Virus record (IMG/VR): IMGVR_UViG_3300005253_000683
Coordinates: 1-28,881 of that record
Length of the DNA stretch: 28,881 nucleotides
Direction: 5' to 3' (one strand)
Origin: a virus
The notes beneath the pieces were generated by a model. The model did no database searches. It saw only the letters and a program-made list of their open reading frames with translations, and was not told the origin of the DNA. The position numbers were made by a program, and so were the translations under genes. Shown here one piece after another: positions 21,666 through 27,468 of this stretch (its first letter is position 1; every line of letters starts with the position of its first letter).

Positions 21666-21701
21666 ACGAAATCGGCTGTTGTGTATTGTTATCGCTATTT
21701 G

Positions 21702-21738
21702 GTCTGGATAGGTCTGGATAGAATTATTGTACCCAGAC
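21702..21738. repeat. Iteron cluster 2: two direct copies and one facing copy
   Basis: GGTCTGGATA twice in tandem (21701-21720), then a 9-bp spacer and TACCCAGAC (21730-21738). The facing pair repeats the geometry of pair 1. Confidence 0.7.
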
Positions 21739-22048
21739 GCTTGTAAATTGTTGATAATACTGGTCTTATAGTCTATTATGTCTATTATGTCTATATACCC
21801 TTTATAAACTATCTATTAGGTATATATAAGGAATATAGGGATTAGTAGGATAGTCGTTATAACCGTCAAATATATGTATATAGATAGTTTACAAGGTCTT
21901 ACCCAGACATAATCGCCTAAAATTGTTATAAGTCTTTATGCTATAAGGGTTTATCTGTGTCTATATAGATTTTTCTACCCAGACGTACCTGGACACAAGT
22001 GTGTTTTTGGTCTGATAGTATTGATTTTCATATCGGACGTGAGTGTTT

Positions 22049-22067
22049 TACCCAGACTTACCCAGAC
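22049..22067. repeat. Tandem iterons TACCCAGAC x2
   Basis: Two copies 10 bp apart (22049-22057, 22059-22067), one helical turn, following an ATCGGACG box at 22032. Confidence 0.65.
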
Positions 22068-22237
22068 GCAAATTGTACTGACTCTAAGAAAACCACTCTC
22101 GCCGCTCCTGATTCGTCTAATTCACCTAATACGCAGTTTAGGGCTGTTCCGTTTTATGGATAATCGGACGTGATAAAATGAACAGCCGGACAACGTGGTC
22201 TGTCATCCGGCTGCTGGTGAAGTGGAGTGTGGTGTGA
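22068..22237. other. Non-coding spacer between iterons and small gene
   Basis: No gene seen. Contains an ATCGGACGTGA box (22162-22172, repeated at 22032-22042) and the terminator hairpin below. Confidence 0.5.
22183..22213 (-). terminator. Intrinsic terminator candidate
   Basis: On the minus strand CAGCCGGA and TCCGGCTG form an 8-bp GC-rich stem with a 15-nt loop, followed by TTCATTTTAT. It lies 25 bp after the stop of the 54-aa gene and would end the short P1 transcript before it enters the iteron region. Confidence 0.65.
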
Positions 22238-22402
22238 TTATTCTGACTCTGTGTAATAGCCGTTTTCGTCCCAATTAACTAAAAGACCATCATAATACAT
22301 ATCATCTTCGGCTGTTATCAATTCTATATTTTCTGTGTCTGCTATTCTTAGTTTTGCACCTATACAATATACTTGGTCGCCGATATTAAGATATGTTTTC
22401 AT
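22238..22402 (-). CDS. Small acidic protein, 54 aa
   Basis: MKTYLNIGDQVYCIGAKLRI, then ADTENIELITAEDDMYYDGL and a Tyr/Glu end. Possibly a small beta-barrel (NIGDQVYCIG start). Perfect GAAAGTGAGGTAA box ahead. Last gene of the leftward P1 transcript before the terminator. Function unknown. Confidence 0.7.
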   Translation of the reverse strand: MKTYLNIGDQVYCIGAKLRIADTENIELITAEDDMYYDGLLVNWDENGYYTESE

Positions 22403-22411
22403 TTTCTTACC

Positions 22412-22525
22412 TCACTTTCTTTTTGGGTGATAAAACATTCGGAGATACTCACGCCATAGCTGATTCGCTTCTGGTTGTGTGATATACTCCCACGATACTA
22501 ACTGCCTGAGTCTATTGCGTTTCAT
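22412..22525 (-). CDS. Small basic protein, 37 aa
   Basis: MKRNRLRQLVSWEYITQPEA, then NQLWREYLRMFYHPKRK. Basic and helical. First gene of the P1 transcript; its RK-stop is encoded by the ribosome box of the next gene. No strong Shine-Dalgarno (GTGAAGACT) before the ATG, so moderate confidence. Confidence 0.55.
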   Translation of the reverse strand: MKRNRLRQLVSWEYITQPEANQLWREYLRMFYHPKRK

Positions 22526-22582
22526 AGTCTTCACTGTTAAGCCCTCTCACACTCGCTGTGTTGGACGTTTGTTACTATGTAT

Positions 22583-22611
22583 AGTATAACACACACAAGG
22601 CACAAATGCAA
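22583..22611 (-). promoter_or_regulatory. Promoter P1
   Basis: TTGCAT (22606-22611), 17-bp spacer ending GTGT, TATACT (22583-22588). Drives the 37-aa and 54-aa genes. Confidence 0.85.
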
Positions 22612-22640
22612 GTCTTTTATTTTATTTTATGAATATTCTT

Positions 22641-22650
22641 TTATCGGACG
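22641..22650 (-). promoter_or_regulatory. TTATCGGACG box upstream of P1
   Basis: Same 30-bp distance from the -35 box as the copy at P2. Confidence 0.5.
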
Positions 22651-22851
22651 ATGAACAGGTCTGATGGGCGTTGACTGGTCTGATTCTCAATGCCCCCCGT
22701 GCCGACCCTTTGGTTATCGGATATAGGGGAGTGGACATCCCTTCCTACAAGATCCCAACACCCCGTTTTCGATGTTAGATAATCACTTAACAACTGCGGA
22801 CTCCAGCCAGAAAAAATATAAAATATTTTTCAGATTTATCCCCGAAAAGGT

Positions 22852-22871
22852 TCAGATTCCGACTAATCTGA
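22852..22871. promoter_or_regulatory. Operator-like palindrome before the rightward operon
   Basis: TCAGATT, 6-bp spacer, AATCTGA (perfect 7-bp arms), 24 bp before the first rightward gene. A third TCAGATT half-site lies at 22830-22836. Candidate repressor site for packaging and head genes. Confidence 0.45.
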
Positions 22872-22895
22872 CTGTAGTATAGAGGAACGTGTTTT

Positions 22896-23102
22896 ATGAA
22901 TATAACCGTAACTACACTTAAAGAAGGTGATGAATGTCATCTGTTCGCTGATATATTCATCCCTGACCGCAAATATTGTATGACAGCTAATCCGGTCACA
23001 TTTTCACGAAGGTACCTTTTTAATAAAGATACGCGTGATCCCGTATTGGTCATGTCTCTTGAAGATGCGAAGAAGATGGCTGAAGAGATATTGAAACTGT
23101 AA
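22896..23102 (+). CDS. Hypothetical protein, 68 aa
   Basis: First rightward gene. MNITVTTLKEGDECHLFADI, then a basic middle and a helical end (SLEDAKKMAEEILKL). Small alpha/beta protein with no recognised family. AGAGGAACG lies ahead of the ATG. Confidence 0.7.
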   Translation: MNITVTTLKEGDECHLFADIFIPDRKYCMTANPVTFSRRYLFNKDTRDPVLVMSLEDAKKMAEEILKL

Positions 23103-23127
23103 CCCCCACGTTAGAGAAGGAGATGAT

Positions 23128-23646
23128 ATGTTGATGAGCGAGTGTATTAAGATCTTAGAGAAAAATACCCCAGATTATTTCCAACATAGTAATTGGTTAA
23201 TAAATTGTCAACAGCCAATGGTTTGTAGTCTACACCTTGATAGCCTTATGGCCTCTATAGATATATTAGAAATTAAGGACAAAACAGACGATGAGATACA
23301 GAAACTCATCAAGAGTAGGATATTGACTACTCTCAGAGAAGCTATAACGAGATTGAGTCCTGAATATTTCACACCGAATCAAAAGAAGCAGAATGTGATT
23401 GAACCATTGGGCACTAATATTGTAGTTAGACCTATTGAAGAAACACCAGAAGGAGTACTCCTGCCTGAACGTGCACAAGATACCCGCGACTTTGGCATAG
23501 TATGGCTTGTTGGTCCTGATGTTAAGGTCCTCAAGCGTGGCGATCTGATTTTACTGCCATCCTGGAACGATGATAAATTGAAAGTAGATGGTATAGAATA
23601 CGTTATGCTTGCAGAGAAAAGCATAGGTGTGAGGATTTCCGAATGA
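23128..23646 (+). CDS. GroES-like co-chaperonin with helical N-terminal extension
   Basis: 172 aa. The C-terminal 83 residues follow the GroES/Cpn10 pattern: IEPLGTNIVVRPIEETPEGVL, LPERAQDTRDFGIVWLVGPDV, KRGDLILLPSW, VDGIEYVMLAEKSIGVRI. The first ~88 residues are an unrelated, mostly helical domain (SECIKILEKNTPDY; DEIQKLIKSRILTTLREAITRL) that I do not recognise. Phage GroES analogues such as T4 gp31 help the host GroEL fold the capsid protein, and the position at the start of the head operon fits. The mobile loop would be the GVLLPERAQDTRD stretch. AGGAGATGAT precedes the ATG. Confidence 0.85.
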   Translation: MLMSECIKILEKNTPDYFQHSNWLINCQQPMVCSLHLDSLMASIDILEIKDKTDDEIQKLIKSRILTTLREAITRLSPEYFTPNQKKQNVIEPLGTNIVVRPIEETPEGVLLPERAQDTRDFGIVWLVGPDVKVLKRGDLILLPSWNDDKLKVDGIEYVMLAEKSIGVRISE

Positions 23647-23846
23647 ACTATCAGCAGATAAGCGAAATCTACGACAGCTTCCCAGAGAATCAACAGAACA
23701 TACCCAAAGCAGAGTTTGTCAAACGGGCGTTGGCTACTCAGAGTGTAACCAAAGGCAGGGAGATTCTTAACGTGATGCTGGATGATAAGAAACGAGAGCG
23801 GGTCCAGCGAGCAGTTATTGACAGTGCGATAACCAGAGGAACATGA
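23643..23846 (+). CDS. Hypothetical protein, 67 aa
   Basis: Helical and basic (MNYQQISEIYDSFPENQQNI; KAEFVKRALATQSVTKGREIL). Overlaps the co-chaperonin stop (ATGA) and the next start. No family recognised. Confidence 0.7.
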   Translation: MNYQQISEIYDSFPENQQNIPKAEFVKRALATQSVTKGREILNVMLDDKKRERVQRAVIDSAITRGT

Positions 23847-23998
23847 TGAAGGTCCTAGAGCGATATGTACATCATTGGGAAGATATTATACCGCATCATG
23901 TTTACCAAAGACAAAGTGGGCGATTTACTTTATGTTGGTTAGGTTGGATAATAATATTTGATAAATTCTGGAAAAAGGAGATAACTAATGCCAGTTAG
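23843..23998 (+). CDS. Small protein with a hydrophobic stretch, 51 aa
   Basis: ATG overlaps the upstream stop (ATGA) with AGAGGA ahead. Starts MMKVLERYVHHWEDIIPHHV; the middle FTLCWLGWIIIF is hydrophobic enough for a short membrane segment, with a basic tail. Its end overlaps the next gene by 11 nt. Function unknown. Confidence 0.6.
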   Translation: MMKVLERYVHHWEDIIPHHVYQRQSGRFTLCWLGWIIIFDKFWKKEITNAS

Positions 23999-24341
23999 TG
24001 AAATATTTTCATGTGACAATAAAGGCAACCGTGTGCCAGCCGTTGTAGAAGCATCTGATCCCGTAGCTGCGAGCGGAATAACATTAACGCTTACTACTTC
24101 TGGTGAGGATTATACACAGACATTGGATGCTGGTCAGATGTATATTATAACATTTGTGGGTACAGCGGGTAAAGTAATGCTTGCGAGTATAACGGGAGTG
24201 ACATCCACGGCGGCAAATGTTGAATGGATATTTATGGCCAATGTTAATTATATCTTCCGTATGCCACTTGGCAAAACTACGTTATATTTTGAGGCTAATG
24301 AAAGTAGTAAGGTGGCGTATGTAAGGAAACTTGCAGGATGA
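23988..24341 (+). CDS. Putative small structural protein (beta-rich), 117 aa
   Basis: Thr/Ser/Val-rich with alternating strands (GITLTLTTSGEDYTQTLDAG; YIITFVGTAGKVMLASITGV; KTTLYFEANESSKVAYV). Looks like a single beta-sandwich domain, as in head-decoration or neck/tail proteins. Assignment rests on composition and position. GGAGATAACTA lies ahead of the ATG. Confidence 0.5.
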   Translation: MPVSEIFSCDNKGNRVPAVVEASDPVAASGITLTLTTSGEDYTQTLDAGQMYIITFVGTAGKVMLASITGVTSTAANVEWIFMANVNYIFRMPLGKTTLYFEANESSKVAYVRKLAG

Positions 24342-24964
24342 AAAAATGGATTTTGTCAGTGTTAATATTGATTTTCTTGTTTGCAGGGTGTTCCCTAAAT
24401 AGGAAACCCAGTCTATATGAGAATATGGTCAACGCTTCGGTGGCAATACGTAATGATTATGGTTTTGGATCTGGTGTGTTTATAGATGATAATGTTGTTC
24501 TAACCGCTGCACATGTTTTAGAACAACCAGATCTTATCGTAGAACTTGTTGATGGTACTGTATTAGAAGTTGATGATTTTTATATCGACAATAAAGAAGA
24601 TGTTGGTTTTATATTTATAAATGCTAACGAACTCTGTATCGCCAAGATTACGGCATCGCCGGGAGATATTGGAGATATTGGAGATACTGTATATCTTGTG
24701 GGATCTCCACATGAACCATCTTTGAAATTTACTATAACTAAAGGAATACTTTCACACCTTAGTAGAGATATATGGGAATGGAAAGATCTTTTACAGACTG
24801 ATGCTGAGGGTGCTTTCGGTAGTAGCGGTGGTCCATTATATGATTCTGAAGGTCGGGTGATTGGTGTTTGTGTTGCTGGACCAATTCCGGGTGGTGGTGT
24901 TACTTTATGTGAAAGTGCTAAAAGTATTTTAGAGGCATATGAAAGGTGTATGAATGCCCGCTAA
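24338..24964 (+). CDS. Lipoprotein trypsin-like serine protease (HtrA-type fold)
   Basis: 208 aa. Signal peptide MKKWILSVLILIFLFAGC with a lipobox ending in C18, so it should be exported and lipid-anchored. The protease core shows the catalytic triad: H59 in VLTAAHVL, D88 in KEDVGF, S163 in GSSGGPLYD, with GSGVFIDDN before the His. There is no PDZ domain. It sits between a structural gene and the terminase genes but is an envelope protein, so it is unlikely to be a virion part. Exclusion of other phages, envelope modification or cleavage of a host factor are possibilities. Starts by ATGA overlap. Confidence 0.88.
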   Translation: MKKWILSVLILIFLFAGCSLNRKPSLYENMVNASVAIRNDYGFGSGVFIDDNVVLTAAHVLEQPDLIVELVDGTVLEVDDFYIDNKEDVGFIFINANELCIAKITASPGDIGDIGDTVYLVGSPHEPSLKFTITKGILSHLSRDIWEWKDLLQTDAEGAFGSSGGPLYDSEGRVIGVCVAGPIPGGGVTLCESAKSILEAYERCMNAR

Positions 24965-25379
24965 AGACACGGAAAAAAACAATCACGGTAAAAAAGTAGT
25001 AGCTGGTAAACTACTCTCAAAGTTCATTCGTGAGATCGCCAGTGAAGAATATGACGATCCAATCATCAAGGCCAGAGGTGAAGAGGCCGTGATGGTGACT
25101 AAAGCCGAGGCCATCGCAAGGCATATATGGAACGTGGCTCTTGGTTATGTTGAAGAAATTGATATATACAAGGATGGAGTTAAGGTAGGCGTTAAACTTG
25201 AAACTCATAGACCAGATAAATGGGCAATTGGTATTATCTGGGATCGAATGGAAGGCAGAGTAGGTCAGGCAGATGCCAAGAGTGGCAATAATAAGGCATC
25301 GTTGGCTGATAAGGTATCTGAGCAGGGTAAGAAACGCTTGAGCCAGATAGCGAAGAGTTCTTTGACAAGTAAAGAATGA
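24954..25379 (+). CDS. Putative terminase small subunit
   Basis: 141 aa. Basic N-terminus, a helical region (AIARHIWNVALGYVEEI), RPDKWAIGIIWDRMEGRVGQ and a charged tail. Placement directly before, and overlapping, the large terminase gene (ATGA) and the R-P-D-K-W...EGRVGQ pattern suggest the small subunit, which selects phage DNA. No clear N-terminal HTH is seen, so it could be an accessory DNA-binding protein. Confidence 0.6.
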   Translation: MPAKDTEKNNHGKKVVAGKLLSKFIREIASEEYDDPIIKARGEEAVMVTKAEAIARHIWNVALGYVEEIDIYKDGVKVGVKLETHRPDKWAIGIIWDRMEGRVGQADAKSGNNKASLADKVSEQGKKRLSQIAKSSLTSKE

Positions 25380-27295
25380 TTGACGTAGCCGAAAAACTCA
25401 AACCGGAACTACGAACACCGTTTCCTAACGTGCCTGAGACATGGAAATGCATCAGGACTGGGTTGGTCGTTCCAAAACATGAGATAGAAAATATTGAATA
25501 TCGATCTCAAGTTTTACGTGATGCTGAATATGATAAGGGTTTTCAGAATGATCTGATGACGGCGAGTCGAGAATCTCTTTTGTTTTGGGTGAATACGTTT
25601 GTTTGGACATATCATCAATTTGATGTGGATGGTGACACTGGTGAGCGACACGAAGCAAAAATAGCACACCATCCATTTATCCCTTGGGAGATTCAGGATA
25701 TTCTTTTCGAGAGATTAGTATGGCATCTTGCTAATGCTAAAGATATTTTGATTAATAAATCTCGTGATATGGGTGCCTCATGGATATGTACCATATTTTT
25801 GCACTGGTTATGGTTATTCAGACCTGATTCACAACTTCTTGAACTGTCGCGTACCGAACCGTATGTGGACCAAGCCGGTAACATGAAAGCATTGTTTCAG
25901 AAACATGATTATTTGAATACCTGGTTGCCAGAATGGATGTTACCGCCAATGGTCGGCGTAGGGCAAAAATATCGCACCAAAATGCACCTCTATAACATTC
26001 TCAACGGTTCTTGTATTGATGGTGAATCAACTACTGAGCATGCAGCATCGGGTGATAGACGATTAGTTGCCTTGTTAGATGAATTCGCTAAGGTGAAACA
26101 TGCTCGATTAATGCGGAGTGCGACACGAGATGCTGCCCTGGTGCGTATTGTGAACTCGACTGTTTCTACTCCCGGTAGTGAATATTCTAAATGGAAGAAC
26201 GATGGAACGATTATAGTGTTCCCATTAATGTGGTGGGATCATCCAGATAAAGGCAGACATAGACATGTTGTTCAAAATCCAGTGACAAATGCATGGAAGA
26301 TCAGATCGCCCTGGTATGATGTTGAAGATAAAAATAGATCGCCACGCGAAATGGCAAGAGAAATTGATGCTGAAGATCTTGAAGCCGGTTCAACATTCTT
26401 CACTGTAACGAATATTGATAAACATGTAGCAATATTTGGCAGATCGCCTAAGACACGTTGGGATATTGATTTGGCAAAGGGAGTAGCCAATGATAGTATT
26501 CCAATGATTCTGAAGAAAAAAGACCTGAAGAAGATAACATGTAAGAGGGCGGTCAAGGGCAAACTCAAGGTTTGGGTTAATTTAATAAACGGTAGGTTGG
26601 ATCAGAATCTTGATTATGTTATTGGTTTCGATTTGTCTAAAGGTCAGGGTGCTTCTAATTCAGTCGGATCAGTCAAGTGTCGGCAAACTGGTGAGAAAGT
26701 AGTTGAATGGGCTGATGCTAATACACCACCGTATGAGATGGCTCGTGTTGGTATAGCTTTGGCTTTGTGGGTTGGTGGTAGAAAGAAACTTCCATTTTTG
26801 AAGTGGGAGATGAATGGTGATCCTGGTTATGATTTTGGTAAGATAGTTGTTAAACAGTTTCATTATCCATACTATTATCGTGATGTTAAGGTTGGTAATA
26901 TTAGGGATAAGAAAACTAAAAGGTATGGTTGGCATAATAATCCAAAATCTAAAGGTGAGCTTCTCAATGCGTATGATCGAGCATTGGCTCATGGTGGGTA
27001 TATCAACCATTCTATAAAAGCACTTGAGGAAGCTAAGACTTATATTTACAATGATGATGGGAGTATTGGTCCCGCGTGTTTGGTGGAAGAGAGTTCTTCC
27101 GCTAAGAAAACACATGGTGATAGAACGATGGCTGACGCGTTGACCATAGAGGACAAATATTATAAGATGAGGAATCGTGCGGAAGCATCTGAATCACGGA
27201 ATGATATGCGGACAGCAGCAGGTAGGAAAGTAGCATTAAAACAAAAACGTGCCAAGCCGAAGGGGTGGCGATCTAAGTTTGATTTTAGGGCATAG
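25376..27295 (+). CDS. Terminase large subunit (ATPase-nuclease DNA packaging motor)
   Basis: 639 aa. ATPase domain: Walker A-type NKSRDMGASW near 127-136, Walker B with catalytic Glu VALLDEF near 231-237, coupling motif near STVSTPGS. RNase H-like nuclease domain: D419 (VIGFDLSKG), D482 region (NGDPGYDFG) and D582/D587 (HGDRTMADAL). It translocates and cuts DNA at the portal. The C-terminus is very basic. Normal length for the family. The stop is TAG. Confidence 0.95.
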   Translation: MIDVAEKLKPELRTPFPNVPETWKCIRTGLVVPKHEIENIEYRSQVLRDAEYDKGFQNDLMTASRESLLFWVNTFVWTYHQFDVDGDTGERHEAKIAHHPFIPWEIQDILFERLVWHLANAKDILINKSRDMGASWICTIFLHWLWLFRPDSQLLELSRTEPYVDQAGNMKALFQKHDYLNTWLPEWMLPPMVGVGQKYRTKMHLYNILNGSCIDGESTTEHAASGDRRLVALLDEFAKVKHARLMRSATRDAALVRIVNSTVSTPGSEYSKWKNDGTIIVFPLMWWDHPDKGRHRHVVQNPVTNAWKIRSPWYDVEDKNRSPREMAREIDAEDLEAGSTFFTVTNIDKHVAIFGRSPKTRWDIDLAKGVANDSIPMILKKKDLKKITCKRAVKGKLKVWVNLINGRLDQNLDYVIGFDLSKGQGASNSVGSVKCRQTGEKVVEWADANTPPYEMARVGIALALWVGGRKKLPFLKWEMNGDPGYDFGKIVVKQFHYPYYYRDVKVGNIRDKKTKRYGWHNNPKSKGELLNAYDRALAHGGYINHSIKALEEAKTYIYNDDGSIGPACLVEESSSAKKTHGDRTMADALTIEDKYYKMRNRAEASESRNDMRTAAGRKVALKQKRAKPKGWRSKFDFRA

Positions 27296-27297
27296 AG

Positions 27298-27468
27298 ATG
27301 GCTGAAGTATTTTGCGGCGGTTGTAAAGAATATAAAGGAACTGAGAAAGTTCCTAATTCAAAAAGTACAGCTTGGATGGATGCAAGTCGCCCAAAATGTG
27401 CGATTGGTAAGAGTGCGGATAAACAAGGCTATCATTGTATAGATTATAAACCTAACGAGGATGATTAA
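27298..27468 (+). CDS. Small four-Cys zinc protein, 56 aa
   Basis: MAEVFCGGCKEYKGTEKVPN, then RPKCAIGKS and GYHCIDYKP: Cys pairs CGGC and two later Cys make a probable zinc site. Starts 3 nt after the terminase stop, with AGGG ahead, and its stop overlaps the portal start (TAATG). Function unknown; small zinc proteins between TerL and portal occur in other phages. Confidence 0.75.
   Translation: MAEVFCGGCKEYKGTEKVPNSKSTAWMDASRPKCAIGKSADKQGYHCIDYKPNEDD

Larger units (their letters stand above)
21639..22067. other. Iteron array with AT-rich core: candidate replication origin or master operator
   Basis: Nine copies of GTCTGG(G/A)TA: plus orientation at 21639, 21702 and 21712; minus orientation at 21657, 21730, 21900, 21976, 22049 and 22059. 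Tandem copies are 10 bp apart, and two facing pairs each have a 9-bp spacer. Between copies lie tandem GTCTATTAT repeats (about 21771-21796) and a very AT-rich stretch (about 21780-21895) that could melt. No coding. It lies where leftward and rightward gene blocks diverge. Iterons plus an AT-rich region are typical of theta-type origins; a regulator array is the alternative. Confidence 0.6.
15524..22419 (-). repeat. Dispersed GAAAGTGAGG ribosome-binding box, seven exact copies
   Basis: Exact copies (minus strand) at 15524-15533, 16065-16074, 16226-16235, 19261-19270, 19881-19890, 21435-21444 and 22410-22419, each 3-8 nt before a start codon. Near copies occur at about 17000, 17162, 17325 and 18366. 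Where an upstream gene abuts, the box also encodes its last residues (RK-stop or KVR-stop). The sequence resembles an extended Shine-Dalgarno (AGAAAGGAGGTGAT) with one extra T. It is absent from the replication operon. Confidence 0.75.
22526..22895. other. Divergent intergenic region between leftward and rightward operons
   Basis: Contains P1 and its TTATCGGACG box for leftward transcription, and the TCAGATT inverted repeat before the rightward operon. No other gene. I cannot point to a convincing rightward -35/-10 pair. Confidence 0.55.

Noticed and set aside
21541-22180. CRISPR array
   Set aside because: Repeats are 9 bp, in both orientations and irregularly spaced; no 25-40-bp repeat with regular spacers and no cas genes.
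25452-27115. Minus-strand frames opposite the terminase
   Set aside because: No ribosome sites or family motifs; they are shadows of the large subunit gene.
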